In this document: one piece after another, positions 49,115 to 60,381 of the stretch
Layout: each line of letters begins with the position of its first letter
Position numbering within the stretch: the stretch's first letter is position 1
Source: Lantana camara
Taxonomy: Eukaryota > Streptophyta > Magnoliopsida > Lamiales > Verbenaceae
Reading direction: 5' to 3'
DNA: 64,000 nucleotides
Assembly (NCBI GenBank): GCA_037501455.1
Contig: CM074864.1
Location: 27,150,001-27,214,000 of the forward strand
Notes under the pieces: generated by a model
Database searches by the model: none
The model's input: only the letters and a program-made list of their open reading frames with translations
Told to the model about the DNA's origin: nothing
Position numbers and translations under genes: made by a program

Positions 49115-49920
49115 TGTGACGCTCTGTCTCTTCGGCAATCTAGGTACGACATCACGAGTAAGTTTAATTGCGTAATTTAATCATTTTAATTGTAATTGTG
49201 TGAAATATGTGACGTCGCATACTCTGCGTGTCAACATGAACTTTATTTCAAGTTATTTATTACTTTAGAATTTAATTATTAGAGGAAATTGCAATCTTGG
49301 TATACCAACTCACTCTAATTCGCAATTTTGGTACAAAAATTTTTCGGTGAAAAAACTAGCCCATAACATTAAAAGTTCGCAATTTCATGCACTATTTGAC
49401 CCGAATAGATGTGACTCGCTGGAAAACCCACCCGAAGCTCTCAAACCTACTACGTGGTAAATTCTCCAACGAAAACGTGGAGATCCGATGGGTTTTCCGG
49501 CGGGTCATATCTGTTCGGGTTAAATAGTGCATGAAATTGCAAATTTTTTGAGCTATGGGCTAGTTTTTTCACTGAAAAATTTTTTGTACCAAAATTGCGA
49601 ATTAGGATGAGTTAGTATACCAAAAATGTATTTTTCTCATAATATTATTATGTGATAAAACTCAATAGTCCGATTGACTGAAGTTTAGGAACCTAATCGC
49701 TATTAGGGGTTTTGAGCCTTTCTTCGACTAACTTGAGCTCGGGGATTCAAACTCAAATTTCGACTTCACGATTGGATTTGTTTTGACGATTCGGGTCTAA
49801 TGGAACAAGCCCTCATATTTTTTTTGAAGCCGCTACCGTTTTAAAATTCAAACTGATTGAACCGAACCCTTCTTGAATCGAACCGGACTAGTTTTTTCTT
49901 GCCTTTAAACCGAACCAACC
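49115..49920 (+). repeat. E4 LTR 5' fragment (+), split by a small inverted-repeat element
   Basis: Starts TGTGACGCTC and shares CTTCGGCAATCTAGGTACGA and the following region with the sense start of E0, in the opposite orientation. After the insertion at 49282-49638 it continues with GAGCTCGGGGATTC and GGACTAG, again collinear with E0. It is cut at 49920 by G; the rest lies right of the window. Confidence 0.75.
49282..49638. mobile_element. 357-bp near-palindromic inverted-repeat element (MITE-like)
   Basis: Arms of 149 and 150 bp (49282-49430 and 49489-49638) pair along almost their whole length, e.g. GGTATAC.AACTCA..CTAATTCGCAATTTTGG and AAAAAACTAGCCCAT, around a 58-bp centre. No coding capacity. 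Flanks taattatta and ataatatta agree at 6 of 9 positions, compatible with a decayed 9-bp duplication of a Mutator-like element but not decisive. Confidence 0.7.
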
Positions 49921-50247
49921 TGTAGCACCCCACACAGTGGGTCACCACGTCCCCCGCACCTAAGCCCAATCCACATACGAGATGAAAGGCCTGTACATGA
50001 ACTAAGCAAAGGCGAATGACAGACAGACAGACTCACACCTAAGCTAGGCGGAACGTAGACCCCGAACGTCTTGGGACAATCAACATAAATGCAGAAGCGT
50101 AAACATGGCATACAAAATTCAAAACAATAAGAACAGGTAACGGGTTCAACTAGCATAGGTACCTAATCCCGAATATGCAATAATAAACATAAATCATAAA
50201 TCAACGGGTTCATTCTATCCCTAGAAGCCTGTCCCGAATACCGATAC
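49921..50247 (-). repeat. G: minus-strand LTR fragment
   Basis: Starts TGTAGCACCCC. Has a short GACA repeat (about 50020-50031) and a GGGTTCAACTAGCATAGGTACC block like that of E2. It is interrupted at 50247 by E5, with target sequence gatac (50243-50247). Confidence 0.75.
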
Positions 50248-52756
50248 TGTAGCACCCGGAACGTTAGGCACCACATCCCCCGCACTATAGCCCCAATCCA
50301 CATATGAAATGGTCAATCCATACATGAACCAAGGCTATAGCAAACGGGAGACAATAAAAAAAAACGACAACAAAGCTAGGCGGGACTAACCCCAGACCAC
50401 ATAATCAAGTCAGAGTAATAAAAGCGGAAGCTATATTTTTCAATCAATACTTATACGTACCAACAATCAAATATCAATACAATATCATCCCCCACTATGT
50501 ATAAAGTACAAGGCATGCTACAAAATACAAAAAGTGCCAATACATGGACAAAATGTGAGATGAAGTGTGCTAGACCCGAAGTAAAGACACTCTAGACTCT
50601 AATTCCCGCCTAGCACGCCCTGCAAAACAACTGAAAAGTTGAGGTGTCAGTCCAACACGGACTGAGCGAGGGGTATAAATAAATATAAGCGCACATACAT
50701 GCACGTTTTAATCTCGGGTAATAATTTTAGATAAAATAACACCACCACTTGGTAAAGTAAAAGGTACATTCGCCCGAGGTTACAACTAAGTCAATTTATT
50801 AACTTAACAATTCAATACAATCAATCTGTGGCCCGGCGAGTGAGGGCAATTCTCCAACCTTACTCCGACTGTGTACAACCAATCAATCAATTGTTCAATA
50901 GTTAGGTGATCATGCAATTCATTACGGTGCACAATTAGCAGTTTCAGACCATCCTTCTTCCTCCGGGTGATGGTGGGATTGCAAGGCCCCACCATCCAAT
51001 CAGTCTGGGCAGAGGGTACATGAATCCCTAAGCCCGGAACTCCTTCCTCCCCTAATCTCCTAGGGGGTTCAGGGGTCATCCCAATTTGGTGAGAGTAGCT
51101 CTCGAGTTACCCGTCAGCCCATGCTTTCCCGGTTGGCTCGATCCACTACCCTCGCGCCCACAGTACAATACAATACTCGCCCAATCAATCAATCAATCAA
51201 TCAATAGTTTAATAAATCATTTGAAAACCAATCTCATTTGAAAACTATAAATATATAGATAAGTTTTTGGCTTAAAACTTCACATAGGGTTATACGGGTT
51301 CTATGTAGCTAGAATTAAACCTCACCTGAACGACCCAAAACAAATAAGGAAACAGCTCACGGGGCCTGCTCCTCGTCACCAGGAAGCTGGTCTGTGCAAG
51401 AAAGACAATTGTCCATGAGACACGACTCAAAATGCACCAAATAGGACGAACGGCGAAAATGCAACGAGTATGCAATCATATAATCAAGTCATTCAAACTC
51501 ACAATTCCACATTTTCAATCAAATTAATTCGAATATTCACATAGGAGCATAGTACGTAAATTAGCATGCAACCAAAATATGTATGAAAACAGAATGTGAC
51601 ACGCCCGTGTCACCATTATACACTAAGCCGTGACACCCCCGTGTCTGGGCACAGCGGACAATATGCATGAAAACCGAAGGTGACACGCCCGTGTCACTAA
51701 TACGAAGCAAACCGTGACACCCCCGTGTCACGGTACAGCAAAACCAGACCAACATACACCCCCGTGTCTCGCTGAAGAGGGAAAAGTTGACACGCCTGTG
51801 TCAACAGTACGTAGCAGAAAAAAAACAGGGCAGTAGCAGCAGCAACAACGATCCAACAATTCTATCAACAAAAATGGCTCAAACTCAAGATGAAATGCAT
51901 AAATTTGATGCAATACATATAGTAGCATACATATAAATCAATAACAATTCATAAAACACATAATTTCAAGGTAGATCATCAATAATCCATCACATGAAAC
52001 CCATATCATCAATCATGCTCCAAGTCCATAAAACTCAAGATAAATGCATCCAACTTAAGCTCAAAGTTCATAAACAAGTTTCCAACAACAAATGCACAAT
52101 TTAACCAATTCAATACAAAGCCCTATCTATACCATATTTCCAAGAAAATCATATATTCTCCAAAGTTACCTCAAATAAAAGAAATGGAAGATGAGATGAA
52201 GATATGATGTTGGTGATGCTTCAATGTCCCCAAATCCCACAAAAATGATGCTTGAAAGATGAAATCTCCCTACTCCTTCACAAGGGTTTGGCTCGGTTGA
52301 CAAGGGAAGCAAAGCAAAGTGTATGAAATGTGTTTGTATGAAAATGAGAAGCAAGGTACGTGATATGCTGCTAATTGAAGGAAAGAAATGGACAAATTTG
52401 CAATTAAATCCTCCCATTTGTTAAGTTATGCAATGAGGTTCAATTCCATAACAAATGATCAATTAGGTCCAAGGAAATATTAATGAAATTGAGTCCCCAA
52501 ATTCATGAAAATGAGCAATTAAGGCATAGAAGAAATTAACTCATGTTCGAGAAAATAATACACGTTGCAAACACATTCAATTTATACAACAATTATAATA
52601 TGATATGAATTTCAATAAAAATACTAAGAGTATAATTTTATAAAATTTATGTCATTACATGAAAAGTTAAGGAAATGATCAAATAATAATTAAATTACAA
52701 CTCTCAAACCCACACGTGTCGTTCATACCTGAAATGCCGAAAGCTGGGGTGTTACA
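50248..52756 (-). repeat. E5 3' LTR
   Basis: 2509 bp, TGTAGCACCC to GGGGTGTTACA. Contains the CAGTCC/GGACTG hairpin (about 50650-50668), TATAAATAAATATA beside it, AATCTCGGG inverted repeat (50705-50719 with 50771-50786), TTGCAA hairpin (50968-50996), exon-like module (51326-51391, 66 nt, in sense CTTGCACAG/..TTCAG/GTGAGG), palindrome cluster (51596-51804) and donor-like TTTGAG/GTAACTTT near 52167. It has about 60 bp around 51523-51582 that the 5' LTR lacks. Confidence 0.93.
51596..51804. repeat. palindrome cluster in E5 3' LTR (6 units)
   Basis: GTGACACGCCCGTGTCAC (51596-51613 and 51680-51697), GACACCCCCGTGTC (51632-51645), a 22-bp dyad with arms CCGTGACAC/GTGTCACGG (51712-51733), ACACCCCCGTGT (51756-51767) and TTGACACGCCTGTGTCAA (51787-51804). 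Spacing is about 20-50 bp. Confidence 0.92.
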
Positions 52757-52792
52757 ATCCTCCCTCCTTAAAAGAATCTGGTCCCCAGATTC
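52757..52792 (-). other. E5 polypurine tract and palindrome
   Basis: In sense TAAGGAGGGAGGAT precedes the LTR. GAATCTGGTCCCCAGATTC (52774-52792) overlaps the pol stop codon region. Confidence 0.9.
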
Positions 52793-55700
52793 ACTGATCG
52801 GAAGAAAACAACTCTGGATGGAACCGTCTCATTTTTTCTTCGGTTTCCCACGTGGCTTCTTCGGTCTTGTCACTTTTCCAAAGAACCTTAACCATGGGAA
52901 TCTTCCGGTTTCTTAATTCCTGAAATTTCTTATCCAATAATTTAACCGATTTCTGAACAAAGGTAAGGTTCGGTTCCAATTCCACTTCTTCAACGGGAAT
53001 GATTTCGGTTTCATCGGGATAGTATTTCCTTAACTGAGAGACGTGAAATACATTATGAATCCCCGTGAGGCTCGGTGGTAGGTCCAATCTGTAAGCAACT
53101 TCTCCAACTCTTTCCAAAATTTCATAAGGACCTAAATAACGAGGCTTAAGCTTACCTCCTTTCCCAATCCGAGCAAATCCTTTATGTGGAGACGCCTTCA
53201 TGAATACCCGGTCTCCAAGTTCAAACTCGAGATCCTTTCTACGACGATCGGCGTAGCTCTTCTATCTGTCCTGAGCTGATTACATCCATTGATTTATTAA
53301 TTGGACTTTCTCAACCATAGCTTCAATGGCCTTAGAAGGTTTTTCCAATTTCTCACCTTTCTTAACACCTTCTTGCTTAGTCCATTTCCACTCTTCCAAG
53401 TCAAAGAACAACGGAGAACGACACCTCCGACCATAAAGTAGCTCATACGGTGCCATTCCAATCGAAGCCTGAAAATTGTTGTTATACGCAAACTCAATCA
53501 AAGGTAGCTGATCATGCCAAGAAGACTGAAAATCCAAAGAACAAGCTCGAAGCAAATCCTCGAGATACCTTATTAATCTCTCGGACTGACCATCAGTCTG
53601 AGGATGAAATACTGTACTAAACTGGAGCTTCGTACCCAAAACCTCTTGCAATTCACGCCACAACTTCGAAGTGAACCGTGGATCGCTGTCTGAGACTAAA
53701 CTAACCGGAATCCCATGAAGTCTAACAATCTCCCGGTTATAAAGCTCGGCTAGCTTACGAATCTTATACGACATCCGAACCGGCAGAAAATGTGCAGACT
53801 TCGTCAAACGGTCCACAATCACCCAAATTCCATCGAACCCACCTTTCACTTTAGGTAATCCGGACACGAAATCCATTGTCACTTGTTTCCATTTCCACTC
53901 AGGAATAGGTAACGGCTGAAGAAGACCTCCCGGTTTCTGGTGCTCGGCTTTCACTTTCTGACAAGTGAGACAGTGCTTCACATACTCGGCCACATCCTTC
54001 TTCAATCCACGCCACCAATAATATTGCCTTAAGTCCTTATACATCTTCTTTCATCCGGGGTGGATAGAATAAGCCGATCTGTGAGCTTCCTCGAGCAATA
54101 CCCGTTTCAACTCTTCGGGTACAACCACTCAATTCTTGAAACGAAGAAGACCGGTTTCATCGAGCCCGAATGGACACTCCGGATCAGCTCTTGCCTCAGC
54201 TACCAATATCTGAACTTCCACATCCGTACTCTGAGCCTCAAACAAACTGTGCTTCAAATCCAGCTGAATCAAAATATTAGAAACTCGAGCCCTTAAAATA
54301 ATTGGCTCGATTCCACTACTTTCACCCACTTCGAAGCTCGACACACTAGCCTTCCTACTAAGTGCATCGGCGACCACGTTGGCCTTGTCGGGATGGTACT
54401 TGATCGTGCAATCATAATCTTCCAACCTTTCCATCCAACGCGCTGCCTCATATTCAAATCCTTCAGAGTGAATAAATACTGGAGGCTTTTGTGGTCGGTG
54501 AAAATCTTGAAAGACACCCCATACAAATAATGACTCCACTTTCCAAGTGCAAAGACTATGGCGGCGAGCTCAAGATCATGTGTCGGATAATTCTTTTCAT
54601 GCTCTTTCAACTTCCGGGATGCATAAGCAATTACCTTACCCTTTTGAGTCAACACACATCCCAAGCTTTCCTTAGAAGCATCCGTAAAAACAGTATATCC
54701 TTCAGAACCTTCCGGAAGAGCTAACACTGGAGCAGAAACTAACTTTTCTTTTAAGAAAGTGAAACTCTTCTCACAACCTTCATCCCAATCGAATTTCACA
54801 TTCTTCTTCGTCAATCGTGTTAAAGGAGCTGCTAACTTGGAGAAATCTTTAACAAACCTCCGGTAATAACCTGCCAAACCCAAGAAACTCCTGATTTCTG
54901 AGGCATTCTTAGGTTTCTCCCACTTCAGAACCGACTCAATCTTTGAAGGATCGACCTCCAAACCATTGCCCGAAATCACGTGACCCAAGAATGACACCCT
55001 GTCAATCCAAAACTCACACTTGCTGAATTTGGCAAATAACTGATGCTCCTTCAAAGTCCTCAATACCAACTGAAGATGCCTTGCATGCTCCTCGGCAGAC
55101 TTAGAGAAAACCAGAATATCATCAATGAAGATAACCACAAACTTATCCAGAAAAGGCCTGAAAATCCTATGCATCATATCCATAAAAGCTGCTGGGGCAT
55201 TAGTCAAACCAAATGGCATCACTACAAACTCATAATGCCCATACCGAGTATTAAATCCTGTCTTAGAAATATCCTCTGCTCGAATTCGCAGCTGGTAGTA
55301 GCCTTGTCTCAAATCCAATTTCGAGTAGACTCTAGATCCCTGTAGTATGTCAAACAACTCCTCGATATGTGGAAGAGGATACTTGTTCTTGATCGTCATC
55401 CGGTTCAACTCCCTATAGTCTATACACATTCTTAAAGTCCCGTCCTTCTTCTTTACGAACAAAACTGGTGCACCCCAGGGAGAAGAACTCGGTCTAATGT
55501 ACCCAATCTCCAACAACGCATCAAGTTGAGTCTTCAACTCTTTCAACTCGGTCGGAGCCAAACGATACGGAGTCTTGGAGTACGGTTTTGCATTAGGGTA
55601 CAAGTCAATCACAAACTCAATTTCCCGTTCTGGAGGTAACGAATCCAATTCCTCAGGAAAGACCTCGGGAAACTCCTTCACCACTTCCGTTTCTTCCAGC

Positions 55701-56215
55701 TTACTTTGATCCTTGGGTTTGTTGAGAATGTAAGCAATGAAACCCGTGGCTCCCTCTTGAACCAACTTATGAGCTTCTGAGAAAGAAAGTAGAGGCACAG
55801 TCTTGGAACTCCAACCCACTACCAAATCTGATCCCAACTGAACCTTCTTCGCCCTGCAATCAACTGTGGTAGAATGTCTGTACAACCAATCAATGCCCAA
55901 AATAGATCCATAGCAAGTCATCGGCAGCTCAATGAAGTCTGACAAGAAAACTCGACCCTCGATACTCATCGGAACCTCTCTGAACACCCGATTAGATTCT
56001 AAACTACCACCAAACGGAGTACTAACCACATAACATGCAGAAGAACGAGTAACAGGAAAAGGCAAAGAAACAGATATAGCACTCGAAAGAAAGAAACAGG
56101 TATGAATGTTCGTGCCATGTATGCAAATGATAACTTCAACTACCGCGGTTGGATCAACATCAGCATCCTGCTGCTCTCCATTCAAAGCATAAGCACGAAC
56201 CCTGATCAGTGGTCT
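52791..56215 (-). pseudogene. E5 pol: protease remnant, RT, RNase H, integrase, chromodomain-like tail
   Basis: In frame with gag. The protease region keeps the downstream [17 protein letters not shown] block, but the D-S/T-G active-site motif is absent: HTCFF runs straight into SSAISVSLP, which looks like a short in-frame deletion. RT is complete ([33 protein letters not shown] near 55120). RNase H has [10 protein letters not shown] and FTDHKSL. A one-base loss near 54443 shifts the frame. Stops: TGA 54129-54131, TGA 54051-54053, TAA 53280-53282, TAG 53262-53264. Integrase keeps its zinc-finger CLTC and all three acidic residues (MDF, SDSDPRF, DGQSERLI). The tail ends with MVKVLWKSD and ATWETEEKMRRFHPELF, the chromodomain-like segment. 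Confidence 0.93.
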
Positions 56216-57313
56216 CTATGCTCCCGGTGGAGGCATCCTGCGGTCTGGACATCCGTCTACCATATGCTCATCGCTCCCACAAATTAAACATAAACCCAGA
56301 CGCCTCCTGCAGTTATCATAGATATGCGTCCTCTGACCACAGAAGGTACAAGCAGGCCTCTCGGGTGGTGGTGGCAAAGCTAGAGCAACTAGAGCTCTAA
56401 TCACTGGTCCAGCTGGTCGGGGCTTCTTCCCTGGGCCCTTCGGAGCTGGTGGTGGAGAAGAATAAACCATCGGCCTCTTGCCTGAAGCAGAACCCGAACC
56501 TGAACCCTTATACCGCGATCCGGAACATCTGAAACCTGATCCGGAACCTGAGCCCGAACCTGAACGATAAGTAGACCGTCTCGCATTCACTGAATCCTCA
56601 ACCAACAATGCCTTCTTGGTAGCCTTCACCCATGTGCTTGTGTTGACCTCCTCAATCGCTGCCTGAATATCCGGTCTAAGGCCCTGAACAAACTGCATCG
56701 CCTTATGGAAATCGTCACTCGCTATATTAGGAGCATAGCGGGACAATCTCTCAAACTCGGCGATATACTCTGAAACTGACCGACTTCCTTACTTAAGTTC
56801 TGTAAATTCCTTCAATCTTCGAGTGCGAGAAGATGGAGGAATAAACTTGTTCTTAAACTCCCTGACGAAAACTTCCCAATTCACTTCCTCGCCTGCAGCA
56901 TCTAACACAGTCCGGGCACTCTCCCACCATGAATATGCCAAGCCCTGAATCAAAGAAATAGTACATCGGGCCTTCTCCTGGGACTCACAAGGGATAAGCT
57001 CTCATATCCTCTCAATTTCCTTCAGCCACTGCTCAGCCTGAATATCATTCCCTTTATAAAACTTAGGAGGATGCTGGTTCTGGAACTCCCTGAAAGCTAA
57101 TGAAATCTGGCCTCCCGGCTGTAGTGGTGGAACTGGTGGTGGTGGAGGAACATAATCCCGAACTCTCTGATCAATAAGACCCACCCCGGCGTTCATAAAG
57201 TCCTGTGGCTGAGCCTGAGGAGGTGAAGGAGGAGGTGGTGATCTCTCCCGGCGATGATGACGACGATGTCGATGTCTAGGAGAACGATCACGGTGATGTC
57301 TATTGTGAGCCAT
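56216..57313 (-). pseudogene. gag: E5 gag, three in-frame stops
   Basis: Begins MAHNRHHRDRSPRHRHRR, an unusually Arg/His-rich N terminus, then a proline-rich stretch and the capsid-like part (FREFQNQHPPKFYKGNDI). Two CX2CX4HX4C zinc knuckles start at CTFC and CLIC. Stops: TGA 57002-57004 (Trp in E3), TAA 56789-56791 and TAG 56216-56218 at the gag/pol boundary. The last could once have been a readthrough stop, but E3 shows an open RARAYAL there. Confidence 0.9.
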
Positions 57314-57496
57314 CCTGAAATCAAGGCACTATTATGCATGTTCAATTAATAGATGCCAATGTGTGCAAATAATTCACCAAGTTCCAGTAAGTTCAGATAA
57401 GGCAAATAACAATGCAAGACTCTCAAGTTAACAATTAATTCCTATGTCGCGCGACCTAGACTCACAAGACACGACACTAGAGACCCGGTTTTGCAA

Positions 57497-57512
57497 CCGG
57501 GCTCTGATACCA
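57497..57512 (-). other. E5 primer-binding site (tRNA-Met)
   Basis: TGGTATCAGAGCCCGG on the minus strand, seven bases inside the 5' LTR. Confidence 0.92.
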
Positions 57513-57519
57513 CCTAGGA

Positions 57520-59237
57520 TGTAGCACCCGGAACGTTAGGCACCACATCCCCCGCACTATAGCCCCAATCCACATATGAAATGGTCAATCCATACATGAA
57601 CCAAGGCTATAGCGAACTGGAGACAATAAAGAAAAACGACAACAAAGCTAGGCGGGACTAACCCCAAACCACATAATCAATTCAGAGTAATAAAAGCGGA
57701 AGCAATATTTTTCAATCAATACTTATAGGTACCAACAATCAAATATCAATATAATATCATCTCCCACTATGTATAAGGTACAAGGCATGCTACAAAATAC
57801 AAAAAGTGCCAATACATGGACAAAATGTGAGATGAAGTGTGCTAGACCCGAAGTAAAGACACTCTAGACTCTAATTCCCGCCTAGCACGCCCTGCAAAAC
57901 AACTGAAAAGTTGAGGTGTCAGTGCAACACGGACTGACTGAGGGGTATAAATAAATATAAGCACACATACATGCAAGCTTTAATCTCGGGTAATAATTTT
58001 AGATAAAATAACAACACCACTTGGTAAAGTAAAAGGTACAATCGCCCGAGGTTATAACTAAGTCAATTTATTAACTTAACAATTCAATACAATCAATCTT
58101 TGGCCCGGCGAGTGAGGGCAATTCTCCAACCTTACTCCGACTGTGTACAATCAATCAATCAATTGTTCAGTAGCTAGGTGATCATGCAATTCATTACGGT
58201 GCACAATTAGCAGTTTCAGTCCATCCTTCTTCCTCCGGGTGATGGTGGGATTGTAAGGCCCCACCATCCAATCAGTCTGGGCAGAGGGTACATGAATCCC
58301 TAAGCCCGGGACTCCTTCCTCCCCTAATCTCCTAGGGGGTTCAAGGGTCATCCCAATTTGGTGAGAGTAGCTCTCGAGTTACCCGTCAACCTATGCTTTC
58401 CCGGTTGGCTCGATCCACTACCCTCGAGCCCACAGTGCAATACAATACTCGCCCAATCAATCAATCAATCAATCAATAGTTTAATAAATCATTTGAAAAC
58501 CAATCTCATTTGAAAACTATAAATATATAGATAAGTTTTTAGCTTAAAACTTCACATAGGGTTATACGGGTTCTATGTAGCTAGAATTAAACCTAACCTG
58601 AACGACCCAAAACAAATAAGGAAATAGCTCACGGGGCCTGCTCCTCGTCACCAGGAAGCTGGTCTGTGCAAGAAAGACAATTGTCCGTGAGACACGACTC
58701 AAAATGCACCAAATAGGACGAACGGCGAAAATGCAACGAGTATGCAATCATATAATCAAGTCATTCGAACTCACAATTCCACATTTTCAATCAAATGCAT
58801 GAAAACAGAATGTTACACGCCCGTGTCACCATTATACACTAAGCCGTGACACCCCCGTGTCTGGGTACAGCGGACAATATGCATGAAAACAGAAGGTGAC
58901 ACGCCCGTGTCACTAATACGAAGCAAACCATGACACCCCCGTGTCACGGTACAGCAAAACCAGACCAACATGTACCCCCGTGTCTAGCTGAAGAGGGAAA
59001 AGTTGACACGCCCGTGTCAACAGTACATAGCAGAAAAAAAACAGGGCAGTAATAGCAGCAACAACGATCCAATAATACTATCAACAAAAATGGCTCAAAC
59101 TCAAGATGAAATGCATAAATTTGATGCAATACATATACTAGCATACATATAAATCAATAACAATTCATAAAACACATAATTTCAAGGTAGATCATCAATA
59201 ATCCATCATATGAAACCCATATCATCAATCATGCTCC
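57520..59237 (-). repeat. E5 5' LTR, part before the copia insertion
   Basis: Collinear with 50248-52050. Its palindrome cluster (58812-59021) has six units, with small differences (for example GTTACAC in the first arm, and CCCGTG instead of CCTGTG in the last). Ends gctcc (59233-59237), the predicted copia target duplication. Confidence 0.92.
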
Positions 59238-60381
59238 TGTTAGGAATAGTGCCCTAGAAAGCCGATTGAATATCCGCTTTGTGCTTTTCCTTATTGTAAT
59301 CACAGACAATCTTTGAATGAAATAACGAATTGAGGCAACACTTCTTTATATGCTCTTGTTTGGTATGCGTTTACTTTATCTGTGCATGTATGAGAACTCC
59401 CCTAATCCTGATGACTTTAGGACTCTACCATTTAGGTGAAATGGTTCATGAAACGAGCCCTATATCACACAAGTCATGATTAGTAAAATACTCCAAGCCG
59501 ATGAGTCCTACAGACAGTGGGAGTGTCAACCTGACTCCTCTAAGGCTTGCTTGTGGGATCACGCCCTTAAGAAGGACCACCTTGTTTCATGGAGGTGGAA
59601 AGTGTATAGTTGATACGTGCGTGATACATGAGGGTGCTTACTTTAATAAGTAAGTTCACTTAGGTGCCCTGTGTGAGAACATTCCTAAATGGGAAAGGAA
59701 GTTTCTATTTCAGGAAATGAAAACTTCCAGATTAGGAAATATCTCACGAGTCATTGATGTGATTAATTGATCCTTAGACTTGAGGTTCCTTGTCACTTTA
59801 TGAGTTAACTCTGTAGTCTTAGGTATAAGCTTTAAAGGGTGTCGCCTTAGACAACTGATTCAAGGCTTATGCTGGGGCTGCACAAGTGACTCATGAAAGT
59901 GAATGAGAATCAAGAAAGGACCTACACTTGCATTTGCAAGGTGATCTCTTATTGTGTAAGTCATTCATATGCCATATGGAGTCCTTGGCCAAGGCAGTAG
60001 ATCAAGACATCAAGAAAAGGGTTTCTTGGATTGAGATCAAATGGATATGAAATGCACTTAGCTTTAAGACCGGATTATTAGGGTTCTGATTATTCCCTTG
60101 CCCTAGATCTTGGTTGAGATAGTAAGTAGGAGGATTGTATCTCACATGAATCAATGACTTAAAGGTTCTGTCGAATCCGAACATTCCAATTCAGCTAGGG
60201 GTTAAACACCTGTTGCTAGACTATGGTCGTTTAATCTGTGGACTGATTAATTAATTAGTGAATTAATTAATTAGGGTCACTGCTAATTGAATTGAGAACC
60301 TAGAGGGTCACACACAACAACTTGGTTACATGAGTTGAGGCTTGAAAATGATTAAACGAGTTAATCGGGCCAAAGAGGGTT

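Noticed and set aside
48729..49115. E0 and E4 as a second inverted-LTR element
   Set aside because: The sense starts face outward, the spacer has no PBS, PPT or gag, the LTRs are much more diverged, and the flanking pentamers differ.
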